From Flavobacteriaceae bacterium (lineage in GTDB: Bacteria; Bacteroidota; Bacteroidia; Flavobacteriales; Flavobacteriaceae), in contig JANQMD010000012.1 of the NCBI GenBank assembly GCA_028280265.1, positions 1-64,000 of the forward strand: a stretch of DNA of 64,000 bases. The letters are read 5' to 3'. Under the pieces are notes generated by a model. It saw nothing but the letters and a program-made list of their open reading frames with translations. It was not told the origin of the DNA and searched no databases. Below, one piece after another: positions 17,484-24,881 of this stretch. The translations under genes and the position numbers were made by a program. Position 1 is the stretch's first letter, and each line of letters begins with the position of its first letter.

Positions 17484-18009
17484 AAAAGGTGATATAACGG
17501 TTGCTATCTATCCGAATTACCGAGGAATGGGATACGTCATTTGCAGAACTCCAAAAGATGTCATTGACTATGGTATTGGCTATCTCAAATTATTGGCTCC
17601 TAACTATTACCTAAAGAGACTGTGTAAGTTCATTGAGATATACAAACCGAATGTAATTGTACTCAAGGACTACGGAGAAGGACTCTACAAAGTAAAGCCA
17701 AGAGTGAAGAAAGTTATTGAAACTATTGAGCTTGAAGCCTATAAAGAGGGACTCACTGTTCACCGATATTCACGAGGTGAAATGGTCAGAGTCTTTAGTC
17801 AATTTGGAGAGACGAATAAGTTTGGTATCTCGGTAACGCTCTCTCGTTGGTATCCGAACCTTCAACATTTAATGTCTCCAAAGAGAACCCTTACCCAAAC
17901 TGAAGATTACTATATGGGAATCTTCGATGCCCACGCACTTATGTGCACCCACTTTGCCACTATAAGCCCTAAGAAACAGCCCAACTATGAACATGAGAAT
18001 CATTCGTAA
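17476..18009 (+). CDS. RuvC/RNase H-fold-like protein, possible Holliday junction resolvase
   Basis: 177 residues. A beta start (DITVAIYPNYRGMGYVIC), KPNVIVLKDYG in the middle, LTVHRYSRGEMVRVF, and a C-terminal EDYYMGIFDAHALM. The spaced acidic residues (early Asp/Tyr strand, Asp in LKDYG, Glu-Asp and Asp in EDYYMGIFDA) resemble RuvC-like resolvases of phages and plasmids, where they bind metal ions. The first strand lacks the usual DxGxxxxG, so the call is tentative. It overlaps both neighbours, the XRE gene and the small HTH gene, in a compact three-gene unit. Confidence 0.45.
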   Translation: MSRKGDITVAIYPNYRGMGYVICRTPKDVIDYGIGYLKLLAPNYYLKRLCKFIEIYKPNVIVLKDYGEGLYKVKPRVKKVIETIELEAYKEGLTVHRYSRGEMVRVFSQFGETNKFGISVTLSRWYPNLQHLMSPKRTLTQTEDYYMGIFDAHALMCTHFATISPKKQPNYEHENHS

Positions 18010-18217
18010 CTTAAAAGATTTTTACCTTGAAAACAGAGAGCGAATCCATTTGATTATTATCGATCAAAGGATGAAAGATGTCTGTGATGCTTATTACAGA
18101 GATGAGCTTGGTATGCGAGAAATTTGCAATGCGCTAGGTATGAGTATTCATGAGGTAAATGGGAGACTCTTGGCGGCCGCAAGTATTATGATTCGATGTA
18201 AGGGTGACTTAGAATAG
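17987..18217 (+). CDS. Small helix-turn-helix protein
   Basis: 76 residues (an alternative ATG lies 6 bases further on). AYYRDELGMREICNALGM followed by IHEVNGRLLAAASIM reads like a sigma-region-4 type helix-turn-helix. It overlaps the preceding gene by 23 bases and ends 12 bases before the convergent lipoprotein-type gene. Probably a DNA-binding accessory protein of the element; no specific role can be read. Confidence 0.5.
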   Translation: MNMRIIRNLKDFYLENRERIHLIIIDQRMKDVCDAYYRDELGMREICNALGMSIHEVNGRLLAAASIMIRCKGDLE

Positions 18218-18228
18218 CGATTAGAATG

Positions 18229-19401
18229 CTAATGATTTTTCATCTCTACTGTAGTTATTTCTTGTTCAGTTAATACTTCACCGCTTTTATTACCAATCAT
18301 TAAATTTCTGTAAGTGTAATTATAAACGGAATTCGGAATTAAATTGAAAACACATTTCTTTTGACCATTTCTTACATCAATCGTTTTTAACTTAGTGCCA
18401 TTCTTGAAGAGTTTAACTTTAATATCTCCCCACATGTGTCTGTTGGAACCAATATTGTCAAAGCAAATTCGATAGTTTTTCTTTGCATTCGCTGGACGTT
18501 TTACATCTTTTTTGGTTTCCTCAACAACAGATGAACCTAAATAATAGGTAAATGATTTACATTTTTCTACTCTAAAGTGTCCACTCTTTTTTGCTCCAAT
18601 ATTACCCACAACTCGAATCCCATCTACATAGGCATTGAAATTATATCCCCTAGCAGGCATATTCAAGAGACTCAGGGTTTCTCCTCTATCAAGCCGTGCT
18701 GACTTTATCTGAGAACCAAGACCGCCTCTGATATCTACAAGTTGTACTCTGCCCGTTGTATTTTTAATAAAATAATCTCCTGTGTTTTGTTTCTCACAGT
18801 CTCCAACAGATTTGGTTCGGGTATTGTTTTCTTTTTCAGATGGATTGGTTCTTGGTTTTGAAGAAGGAATTCCTTTAAAATCAGTTTTCTTTAAAATGAC
18901 TCTCAAATCTTCACTGATAGGAACATACTCCTTGCTCGCTGCTAATTGAGAAGCGGTCTCAATGTCGATAATCTTGATTCGTAAAATCAAGCTACTATAT
19001 CCGACATCTACCGTTCCAGTAATAACGGCATCGGCTTGGGTAAACTGTCCAATCTTTTTAGCTGTTTCAGGAGCGATATATCCTTCAGAATTAAGCCCAT
19101 GCTCAAGCATGATTTGCTTGAAATGATCTCGATCTAATACTCGGATTCTGTCATTGATATTTGCGAAGTGAATGGCAAAATCTTGACTGACAAACTCTCC
19201 AAGCTCATCTTGTTTTCCTTTCGTTTTTAAGGTCGAAGTAAAATCCCAAACAGCTACTTTTAAATTTTCACTTTTATTACGAATTTTATTAGCTACATTC
19301 TTAGCAATAGCTACCATTTTCTCGTCATATTTGTTGTTGCTTTGCCCGAACAATGGTGTGAAAAAAAAGAATGAAAAAATAAAAATTAGTACTGCTCTCA
19401 T
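18229..19401 (-). CDS. Exported protein with FlgO/CsgG-like domain
   Basis: 390 residues with a cleavable signal peptide (to about residue 20, ending FGQS). Residues 45-165 resemble the FlgO/CsgG/LpoB fold: LKVAVWDFT, EFVSQDFAIHF, RIRVLDRDHFKQIMLEHGL, FTQADAVITGTV. Such proteins sit on the periplasmic face of the outer membrane and assemble into rings or activate partners. The remaining 200 residues hold a PEGA-like beta domain (GETLSLLNMPARGYNF) and a C-terminal beta domain. It overlaps the upstream membrane-protein gene by 4 bases, so the two are co-translated and likely act together. No lipobox Cys is present. Confidence 0.65.
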   Translation of the reverse strand: MRAVLIFIFSFFFFTPLFGQSNNKYDEKMVAIAKNVANKIRNKSENLKVAVWDFTSTLKTKGKQDELGEFVSQDFAIHFANINDRIRVLDRDHFKQIMLEHGLNSEGYIAPETAKKIGQFTQADAVITGTVDVGYSSLILRIKIIDIETASQLAASKEYVPISEDLRVILKKTDFKGIPSSKPRTNPSEKENNTRTKSVGDCEKQNTGDYFIKNTTGRVQLVDIRGGLGSQIKSARLDRGETLSLLNMPARGYNFNAYVDGIRVVGNIGAKKSGHFRVEKCKSFTYYLGSSVVEETKKDVKRPANAKKNYRICFDNIGSNRHMWGDIKVKLFKNGTKLKTIDVRNGQKKCVFNLIPNSVYNYTYRNLMIGNKSGEVLTEQEITTVEMKNH

Positions 19402-20579
19402 ATTTTTAATTTTTGAATGGCGTTTTGTTTTGCTAGGCTGTTACTATGACCAATTCCACTAGCCTGCGAGGAATGATTTTTAACAATAGAATTATTTGAG
19501 TTATCAATAATTTGGTAAGAAAAAGAAAGATTGCAAGAAATGATGCCTTCCGTATACTGACTTTCTTTGTACGTTGCTTTTACATTGGCTTTAAACTCAA
19601 ATCTATTCGATGTAGATGTCCTGTTATCAGTAATAAACTGATATGTGTCTTTATATTTCTCTATGAGCTTGTTAAGTAGTGCTGGATCTAACTCTTCTGA
19701 GTCCGTTTGAGATTTAACAAGTGCATAATTATTATCAAAGCTCTCCTTGGTTTTGACTTCTTTTGATTTAGGTGTCGAAGGTTTTGAAACGAGCTTCTTA
19801 TTATCAGTGTTTGAATCCTGTTTTTTTGGAGGGTCATTTTTCCCAGTAAAGTTCGTTTTTGATTTATCGATACTTTCTTTTTTTGTAGAGTCTATCTGCT
19901 CCTTTTGAGGTTCTTGTTTGGTATTAGTTTTTCCAGATTCTGTCTCTGGAGTATAGAATTTCAAAAAGTAAAATAATGCAAAAGCACCTACTAGAAGCAG
20001 GGAAGAAATGGTCGCATATTTCCATTTATTTACACCTTCGGGTTTTGACTTTACCTTTTGCTTGGTGTCAATATTTTTACTTGGCTCAACTTCTTTCCTA
20101 GATTCATCAATTACCCTGACTCCCTTTAGAAAGTCGGCAGGTTTTTTATTCTCTTTAAACAACCATCTTATTATTTCATTAAGTCTAGCAACGGTACTAG
20201 GAAATATTTGCTCTGTAACATCTTTTTCATGAATAGACTCACTTACCTCTTTATGAATAGAAGAAAAGCTATGCTTTAGGTACTTAGGAATATATTTTTT
20301 TCGGATGAAAAAACTCAGCCATCCATTAAACGTATTTTCAATACGATCCTCATAAGGGGAATATGATTTCTTTTTGGTTTTTTCTGCAAAGCGTTTGCGC
20401 TGTGCCTTCATTTCTCTATTAAACTCCTGTTTAATTCCAGGTTTCTTTTTGAGATGATTAAAAATAACATCCAATATTCTACGAGCCTGATCAATTTTCA
20501 AATCAAAATCTAAGTTCTCATCTACAAGATTATTGTATCTCTTTTTAATCTTTTCAATCTCAGAATCTGGTAGTTGCAT
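19398..20579 (-). CDS. Single-pass membrane protein with cytoplasmic helical domain and periplasmic domain
   Basis: 393 residues from the ATG at 20579, chosen because AAAGGA lies 4-9 bases upstream; an in-frame TTG 36 bases earlier is less likely. Residues 1-150 are helical and resemble the DUF4145-like helical domain seen in many bacterial conflict proteins (ARRILDVIFNHLKKK, IIRWLFKENKKPADF). One transmembrane helix follows (about 190-207, ISSLLLVGAFALFYFLKF), then a Lys/Thr-rich linker and a C-terminal beta domain. The topology fits a protein passing a signal across the inner membrane to its exported FlgO/CsgG-like partner. Function unknown. Confidence 0.6.
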   Translation of the reverse strand: MQLPDSEIEKIKKRYNNLVDENLDFDLKIDQARRILDVIFNHLKKKPGIKQEFNREMKAQRKRFAEKTKKKSYSPYEDRIENTFNGWLSFFIRKKYIPKYLKHSFSSIHKEVSESIHEKDVTEQIFPSTVARLNEIIRWLFKENKKPADFLKGVRVIDESRKEVEPSKNIDTKQKVKSKPEGVNKWKYATISSLLLVGAFALFYFLKFYTPETESGKTNTKQEPQKEQIDSTKKESIDKSKTNFTGKNDPPKKQDSNTDNKKLVSKPSTPKSKEVKTKESFDNNYALVKSQTDSEELDPALLNKLIEKYKDTYQFITDNRTSTSNRFEFKANVKATYKESQYTEGIISCNLSFSYQIIDNSNNSIVKNHSSQASGIGHSNSLAKQNAIQKLKI

Positions 20580-20608
20580 AGTTCCTTTTTTGATAATAAG
20601 GTGGTGTA

Positions 20609-20637
20609 TTGACAAATATCTTTAAAAATGATATAAA
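20609..20637 (+). promoter_or_regulatory. Near-consensus TTGACA/TATAAA promoter
   Basis: TTGACA (20609-20614), 17-base spacer, TATAAA (20632-20637), 29 bases before the ATG at 20666. This is the proteobacterial/Firmicutes consensus rather than the Bacteroidota TTTG-N19-TAnnTTTG pattern, which is odd for this genome and may point to a foreign origin or chance in AT-rich DNA. Confidence 0.4.
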
Positions 20638-20665
20638 AAAAGAAACAAATTTAAAACTTCACATT

Positions 20666-20914
20666 ATGTCATTTTATTCAAAGATATATTCTATAAAAAA
20701 TATCAAGGTCAAAGTAGAACACATTACGGATGTTGAAAACTTTATAGCTAACTTCAAAGTAGCTGGATTAGAGGTTCATACAGACAAAGATTATTTTGTT
20801 GTTGTTCTCGATCCCAACCATGAAAATATCGCATGGCAAACCGAACATGCTGTAGCTATGGCATACTCAACTTGTAAGTCTTTCGACCTTGAAATAGAAA
20901 CTGATAAACCATAA
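20666..20914 (+). CDS. Small uncharacterised protein
   Basis: 82 residues from ATG at 20666, which follows the promoter; a longer frame from 20609 would start inside the promoter. Mixed alpha/beta: IKVKVEHITDVENFIANF, YFVVVLDPNHENIAW, AVAMAYSTCKSFDLEI. It is transcribed away from the membrane-protein gene and ends in a terminator shared with the CARF-AAA gene. Cytosolic; not recognised. Confidence 0.55.
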   Translation: MSFYSKIYSIKNIKVKVEHITDVENFIANFKVAGLEVHTDKDYFVVVLDPNHENIAWQTEHAVAMAYSTCKSFDLEIETDKP

Positions 20915-20927
20915 CTTAAAACAAAAG

Positions 20928-20950
20928 CCGATGATTCCATCGGTTTTTAT
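20928..20950 (+). terminator. Rho-independent terminator
   Basis: CCGATG/CATCGG with ATTC loop followed by TTTTTATTTT. It ends the 82-residue gene and overlaps the last codon of the convergent CARF-AAA gene. Confidence 0.8.
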
Positions 20951-22419
20951 TTTGCATACTTTCTAACAGTAGCTCTATTAATTCCTAATTGTTCCGCAGC
21001 TTGTTGCTTGTTTCCTCCACATCTATCTACGACCATTTGAACATGGTTTTTAATTACATTATCAAGGAGTAACGAGCCTTCTTCTTTCTCCTGTATCATA
21101 GACTTTGGAATGTCATTCAAAGTTATTTTTTTATCGCAAAATGTGTAGAGCACCTCAATGGTATTTACAAGCTCTTGAAGGTTTCCATAAAAAGGGTAGT
21201 CAAGTAGAAAATCCCATACTTCTTTCTCTATATTTTTTTCTTCAATGTATCGTTTTTCAAGTTTTACATAGGTGCGCTCCATAACGTGTAGTATCCATTG
21301 TTTTCGTTCTTTCTTACTAAGCTGAGTAAAATAAGGAAGCGAGAGCTTGGCTACGTGAAGTCTATGGTATAGGTCTTGGCGAAATGTTCCTTGCTTAGTC
21401 ATCTTCCACAAGTCTTTGCTTGTTGTGGCTATAATACGAACGTTCATTTCTTTAGGATCACTAGAACCCAGTCTTGTGAAGGTTTTATTTTGTAAAACTT
21501 CCAATAGACGAATTTGTAGTCGAGAGGTAAGTGCATCTACAGACTTTAAAAGAACGGTGCTGCCTTTTGCCTGCTCAAGGATTCCTGTAGTCAGTTTCTT
21601 TGCCCCTTCAAATGCTCCCATCTCATAACCAAAGAGCATGTTTTCCAGAATATCTTCTCTATAAGCTTCACAATTTAGAGTCAACATTTCTCGTGAATTT
21701 CGATTGGACTTTTTATGAATAAACTTTGCTAAATGTGTCTTTCCTGTTCCTGAATCTCCTGTGATAAGTACTGTGGTTCGATTATTACCTGCTAATTTCA
21801 GTCCTCTGTTGTATGGCTTTTCATAAGATTCAGTTAAGAAGGTGTTATTAAAAGTAGGAACTATACCACCTTTATGACTATCTCTAATGTTACTTATTCT
21901 TGCTGATTCAGAAATATCAAATTCTACAGGCTCTTTTGGAGGAACTCCTCCGCCCTTAACATACTTTCTTTCTCGCCTTCTAAAAAAGACGATATTTTTT
22001 CGATTGATAAGCTCGGTTCCTAAGATATACCAAGCGGTTTGCATGGCGGGACTACCAGGGTTTATAAAAATCTCAACGTCGACATCTCGAAGATAATCGT
22101 TAACGAATTGTTGCACTTCTCCCTTGATCGTTCCTACAGAAAACACATCATCTATTCCCATGTAGCGAACGATAACCTGAGGACCAAATTTGTTTCTTAA
22201 ACTTCCTGCTAAACGTTCCCATTTTGGGTCATTGTTAGGGTCTTCGTGGTACTGCGATAAGAGGTAATGCGTATGGTAATCATCTCCAAAATCTTTGTAG
22301 AGATTGTAGTGGGGACCGTCTTCATTGAAGAGTGTTTCTCCCTCGACCATTTCTCCCTTTTCGTTTTTCCTTAAAAAGTCATGATTGGTCGCTATCCACG
22401 ACACAAGTACCTTTTTCAT
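20947..22419 (-). CDS. RtcR-like regulator: CARF-like domain, degenerate sigma54-type AAA domain, Fis HTH
   Basis: 490 residues. Residues 1-180 resemble the CARF-like domain of RtcR, with the ligand-pocket-like motif NPGSPAMQ at 120-127. Residues 200-430 are a sigma54-activator AAA domain: Walker A GDSGTGKT (221-228), arginine fingers in FRQDLYHRL (347, 353). Three key features are altered: the sigma54-contact loop reads GAFEGA (268-273) instead of GAFTGA, the Walker B acids are replaced (VLLKS, 289-293, for hhhDE), and sensor I Asn is Ser334. The C terminus (455-490) is a Fis-type HTH (NKQQAAEQLGINRATVRKYA). It may bind ATP without hydrolysing it and act as a ligand-sensing DNA-binding switch rather than a sigma54 activator. 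It is divergent from the mobilization operon starting at 22560, with two palindromes between. Confidence 0.8.
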   Translation of the reverse strand: MKKVLVSWIATNHDFLRKNEKGEMVEGETLFNEDGPHYNLYKDFGDDYHTHYLLSQYHEDPNNDPKWERLAGSLRNKFGPQVIVRYMGIDDVFSVGTIKGEVQQFVNDYLRDVDVEIFINPGSPAMQTAWYILGTELINRKNIVFFRRRERKYVKGGGVPPKEPVEFDISESARISNIRDSHKGGIVPTFNNTFLTESYEKPYNRGLKLAGNNRTTVLITGDSGTGKTHLAKFIHKKSNRNSREMLTLNCEAYREDILENMLFGYEMGAFEGAKKLTTGILEQAKGSTVLLKSVDALTSRLQIRLLEVLQNKTFTRLGSSDPKEMNVRIIATTSKDLWKMTKQGTFRQDLYHRLHVAKLSLPYFTQLSKKERKQWILHVMERTYVKLEKRYIEEKNIEKEVWDFLLDYPFYGNLQELVNTIEVLYTFCDKKITLNDIPKSMIQEKEEGSLLLDNVIKNHVQMVVDRCGGNKQQAAEQLGINRATVRKYAK

Positions 22420-22425
22420 GTGAAG

Positions 22426-22450
22426 TTAGTGGTTAAAATTTTACCACTAA
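22426..22450. promoter_or_regulatory. Operator-like palindrome before the CARF-AAA gene
   Basis: TTAGTGGT (22426-22433) and ACCACTAA (22443-22450) form perfect 8-bp arms around TAAAATTTT. It lies 7-31 bases upstream of the CARF-AAA start, so it would sit in the promoter or leader and may be the binding site of the Fis-type domain (autoregulation; inference). Confidence 0.5.
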
Positions 22451-22522
22451 GATAAAAAAACAATCAGTAAATAAAAATCTAAACCAGTGTGCATAGCGAA
22501 AAAAGGAAAAGTGTGTTTGCCA

Positions 22523-22539
22523 TATATCTTGGAGATATA
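22523..22539. promoter_or_regulatory. Second palindrome in the divergent promoter region
   Basis: TATATCT (22523-22529), TGG, AGATATA (22533-22539): perfect 7-bp arms, 20 bases before the start of the mobilization operon. Possible operator for a dimeric regulator. Confidence 0.4.
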
Positions 22540-22559
22540 ACCTTTTAAAACAAATAATT

Positions 22560-22850
22560 ATGAAGCAAACAATTCAAACACACAGTTCTTTTAAAACCCC
22601 TATGACACCTTGCAGAGTACGTGCGATGCAGGTCATTGATGACTTTGAGTTTTTTAAACTCTTGTTCGAGCCTAAAACTGGCTACTATTTTGTGTATAAC
22701 AATTACACAACGGCTTCTTATTTCACAAGAAGCTTCAACACTGCCAGTAGTTTTTTTGACCGATGTATCGGCTATACCTATTCATTTATTAACCCAAGAC
22801 ACACCTCTTACAAGAGAGGTGCTTTTCTATTACCGCAATCAAGAGTTTAA
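22560..22850 (+). CDS. Small hypothetical protein at head of mobilization operon
   Basis: 96 residues, rich in Phe, Tyr, Thr and Ser (YYFVYNNYTTASYFTRSF). The leader TTTTAAAACAAATAATT before ATG is like those of other genes in this block. A second overlapping frame (22621-22899) is open as well, so coding is uncertain, but this frame has the better start. Near its 3' end CACCTCT (22802-22808) pairs with AGAGGTG (22815-22821), followed by CTTTTCT, a weak terminator or attenuator inside the gene. No family recognised. Confidence 0.4.
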   Translation: MKQTIQTHSSFKTPMTPCRVRAMQVIDDFEFFKLLFEPKTGYYFVYNNYTTASYFTRSFNTASSFFDRCIGYTYSFINPRHTSYKRGAFLLPQSRV

Positions 22851-22885
22851 AACCATTACATGTAACCACAGATCAAATATTTATT

Positions 22886-23995
22886 ATGAAAAAAAGTAAC
22901 ATAAACAATCCGACCAACTTCTATCACAAAAGTGCCGATGCACTAATCGCAAAGCGAGTACCTGAGATAGAGGTAGATATTGAAACCTTCGCCTCTGACT
23001 TGGCGCATCAAGCACGACCTTCAGAGACGGATACGGCAGTTTTATTCATGCCGAAGATTAAGAGCTTCTATGAAGTCCTCTTGGAATCAGTCTTCAAACT
23101 CATTGGAGCTTTTGCGCTCTTGAACCAATCAGGAACTAGCATTAGTGATGCTTTTGAGCGTGAGAAAAAGGCACTCAAAAAGAAGCAAGCCAAGCTGAAT
23201 GAGAAGGCTCGTATTTTAAAGAAAGATATCAAGGGACTTACCGATATATCGCACATCATAAATAAGTGGCGATACAAGTGGAGGCTTGTACTTATAGCAC
23301 TGAGCGTAGCTGAAGTTGCCGTTAACTATAAGATTCTATTGATTGTAACTCCTAATCAGATTACAGCTCTAGTGGCATCTCTAGGACTTTGTACCGTGCT
23401 ATTTATTACAGCACACAGTTTCAAAGATATCTTGGCACATTTCAAGACCAGAGCTCAAAAATGGGGCGTTGGAATTGGAATAACCCTCTTTGTCTTAGCA
23501 CTGCTCTATAACCTAAACAGGATTCGTCTTTCCTATATGCAAAACGAGGGACAGGTTACCTCTGATATTTCAGAATGGTCGTTTGTCATCATCAACATGG
23601 CAATGTTCTTAGCAGGGACAATTATTGCAGTACTCTATAAACCCTTGAAGTCTGACATTGCAAAAAATGTCCAGTACAACAAGGTTAAGAATGAACTCAA
23701 AGGCATTGAGTTAGAGTCCAAAAAGATCACTGATAGACTCACAGAGATTCCAAAGGAACAGGACGAGCAGATGAGAGACTCTGAGAACTTGAAGTACATG
23801 GCACTTCATTATCAGAATATGATTATCAGCCACTATCATTCAGGAGTCGCTCTATTTAAATCTGAAAACCTTTTTAGACGTGTAGATGGAGTCAACCCAA
23901 AATGTTTTGAGCAGCAGCCACCAAAGCTCAAAACTTATTTCGGTCTCACAGAGACATTAGGTAATAGAAACAACCATGCTCAGAAACAAAGATGA
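22886..23995 (+). CDS. Four-helix membrane protein with coiled coils
   Basis: 369 residues. Cytoplasmic N terminus, a coiled coil at about 92-118 (EREKKALKKKQAKLNEKARILKKD split by short turns), four transmembrane helices (about 134-150, 158-176, 192-208, 229-248), then a second coiled-coil stretch. Not a recognised T4SS component; TrbJ/TraB-like roles cannot be claimed. It overlaps the following lipoprotein gene by 4 bases (ATGA), so the two are coupled and may form one envelope complex. The operon also holds the coupling protein, MobC and relaxase, implying a role in DNA transfer or its regulation. Confidence 0.6.
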   Translation: MKKSNINNPTNFYHKSADALIAKRVPEIEVDIETFASDLAHQARPSETDTAVLFMPKIKSFYEVLLESVFKLIGAFALLNQSGTSISDAFEREKKALKKKQAKLNEKARILKKDIKGLTDISHIINKWRYKWRLVLIALSVAEVAVNYKILLIVTPNQITALVASLGLCTVLFITAHSFKDILAHFKTRAQKWGVGIGITLFVLALLYNLNRIRLSYMQNEGQVTSDISEWSFVIINMAMFLAGTIIAVLYKPLKSDIAKNVQYNKVKNELKGIELESKKITDRLTEIPKEQDEQMRDSENLKYMALHYQNMIISHYHSGVALFKSENLFRRVDGVNPKCFEQQPPKLKTYFGLTETLGNRNNHAQKQR

Positions 23996-24693
23996 AAAAA
24001 CTAGTAATCATACTTTTGGTACTCTTCATAGGATGTGAAGAGTACCATCCAACGACCAAGCACTTAAGCACCATTATTGACCTTACCGAAGAGGACAGTT
24101 ATAAGCCTTCTGCTAAAGAGGTGTTGTCCTACCTTGAAAATGGACATTCGAGTGATGGCGTTGAACTCTCTCTAAGATACGTTGGAGAGACCCGATATGC
24201 AGAGAAATACCAATTTATTCTTCCTACAGGCGAGACAGGATGGTTCTCTAATGAGGATACTCGTAGAACCAAACGAAGGATGCTTCTTCAAAGCTTTAAC
24301 GACACGCTTTCTAGCTATGAAAACAGGCTAAGCCTGCGGTCTGAGGTTTTTAGATTGGTGACTCAGGAAACCAATAGGTTATCAAAATTATCTGGTAGCA
24401 GAAGCATTCTGCTTTATTCGGATTTGAAAGAGCATAGTTCACTGTTTTCTGTTTATGACAAGAGGCAAGTAAAACAGCTCTACAAATCACCTAAGTTATT
24501 GGCTCAGAATTTTTCTAAGAAAGTTCCAATCGCAAAAGACTTGTCTGGAATTACGATTCATATTCTGTATCAACCAAAGTTACAAGAAGATCAGTTATTT
24601 ACTGCCTTGGTAGCTCTTTACCGAGCTGTATTTGAATCTAGAGGAGCTTCTGTCAAAGTCTCGAAAACTCACAAGATTTCGTTTCAACGATGA
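23992..24693 (+). CDS. Lipoprotein with von Willebrand A-like features
   Basis: 233 residues with a short lipoprotein signal (VLFIGCEEYH, Cys15). The second half has ILLYSDLKEHSSLFSVYD and ITIHILYQPK followed by a helix (LFTALVALYRAVFESRG), which resembles a small von Willebrand type A fold, where Ser/Asp bind a metal ion; the usual DxSxS start is not clear (LTEEDS), so the call is weak. It starts inside the last codon of the membrane protein and ends overlapping the start of a 51-residue gene: a translationally coupled chain. Confidence 0.5.
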   Translation: MKKLVIILLVLFIGCEEYHPTTKHLSTIIDLTEEDSYKPSAKEVLSYLENGHSSDGVELSLRYVGETRYAEKYQFILPTGETGWFSNEDTRRTKRRMLLQSFNDTLSSYENRLSLRSEVFRLVTQETNRLSKLSGSRSILLYSDLKEHSSLFSVYDKRQVKQLYKSPKLLAQNFSKKVPIAKDLSGITIHILYQPKLQEDQLFTALVALYRAVFESRGASVKVSKTHKISFQR

Positions 24694-24845
24694 AAAAGGG
24701 AAGTCCACTCATTCAATTTGTAAAAGCCCTTTTGGGGCTTTTACTCAAGGCAGTTTTCTTCTGTCTGTACATCATTTTAAAAGCCTTGGAGATCTTCTCA
24801 GGATTCTTAGCTGAAATCCTCGAAAAGCAACTTCAAAAAGGCTAA
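24690..24845 (+). CDS. 51-residue single-helix membrane protein
   Basis: ATG at 24690 overlaps the TGA of the lipoprotein gene (ATGA) and the frame runs to TAA at 24845. The protein begins MKKGSPLIQF, has one long hydrophobic helix (about 9-32, ALLGLLLKAVFFCLYIIL) and a short amphipathic end (LAEILEKQLQKG). Too short for default gene callers. The overlap with the preceding gene and the in-frame helix support that it is real. Confidence 0.55.
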   Translation: MKKGSPLIQFVKALLGLLLKAVFFCLYIILKALEIFSGFLAEILEKQLQKG

Positions 24846-24881
24846 CAATAGTTTACGTATAACACGAGCGCATACACCATT

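Noticed and set aside
22621..22899. Alternative 92-codon frame at the head of the mobilization operon
   Set aside because: It overlaps the 96-codon frame, starts inside it without a good leader, and ends inside the next gene.
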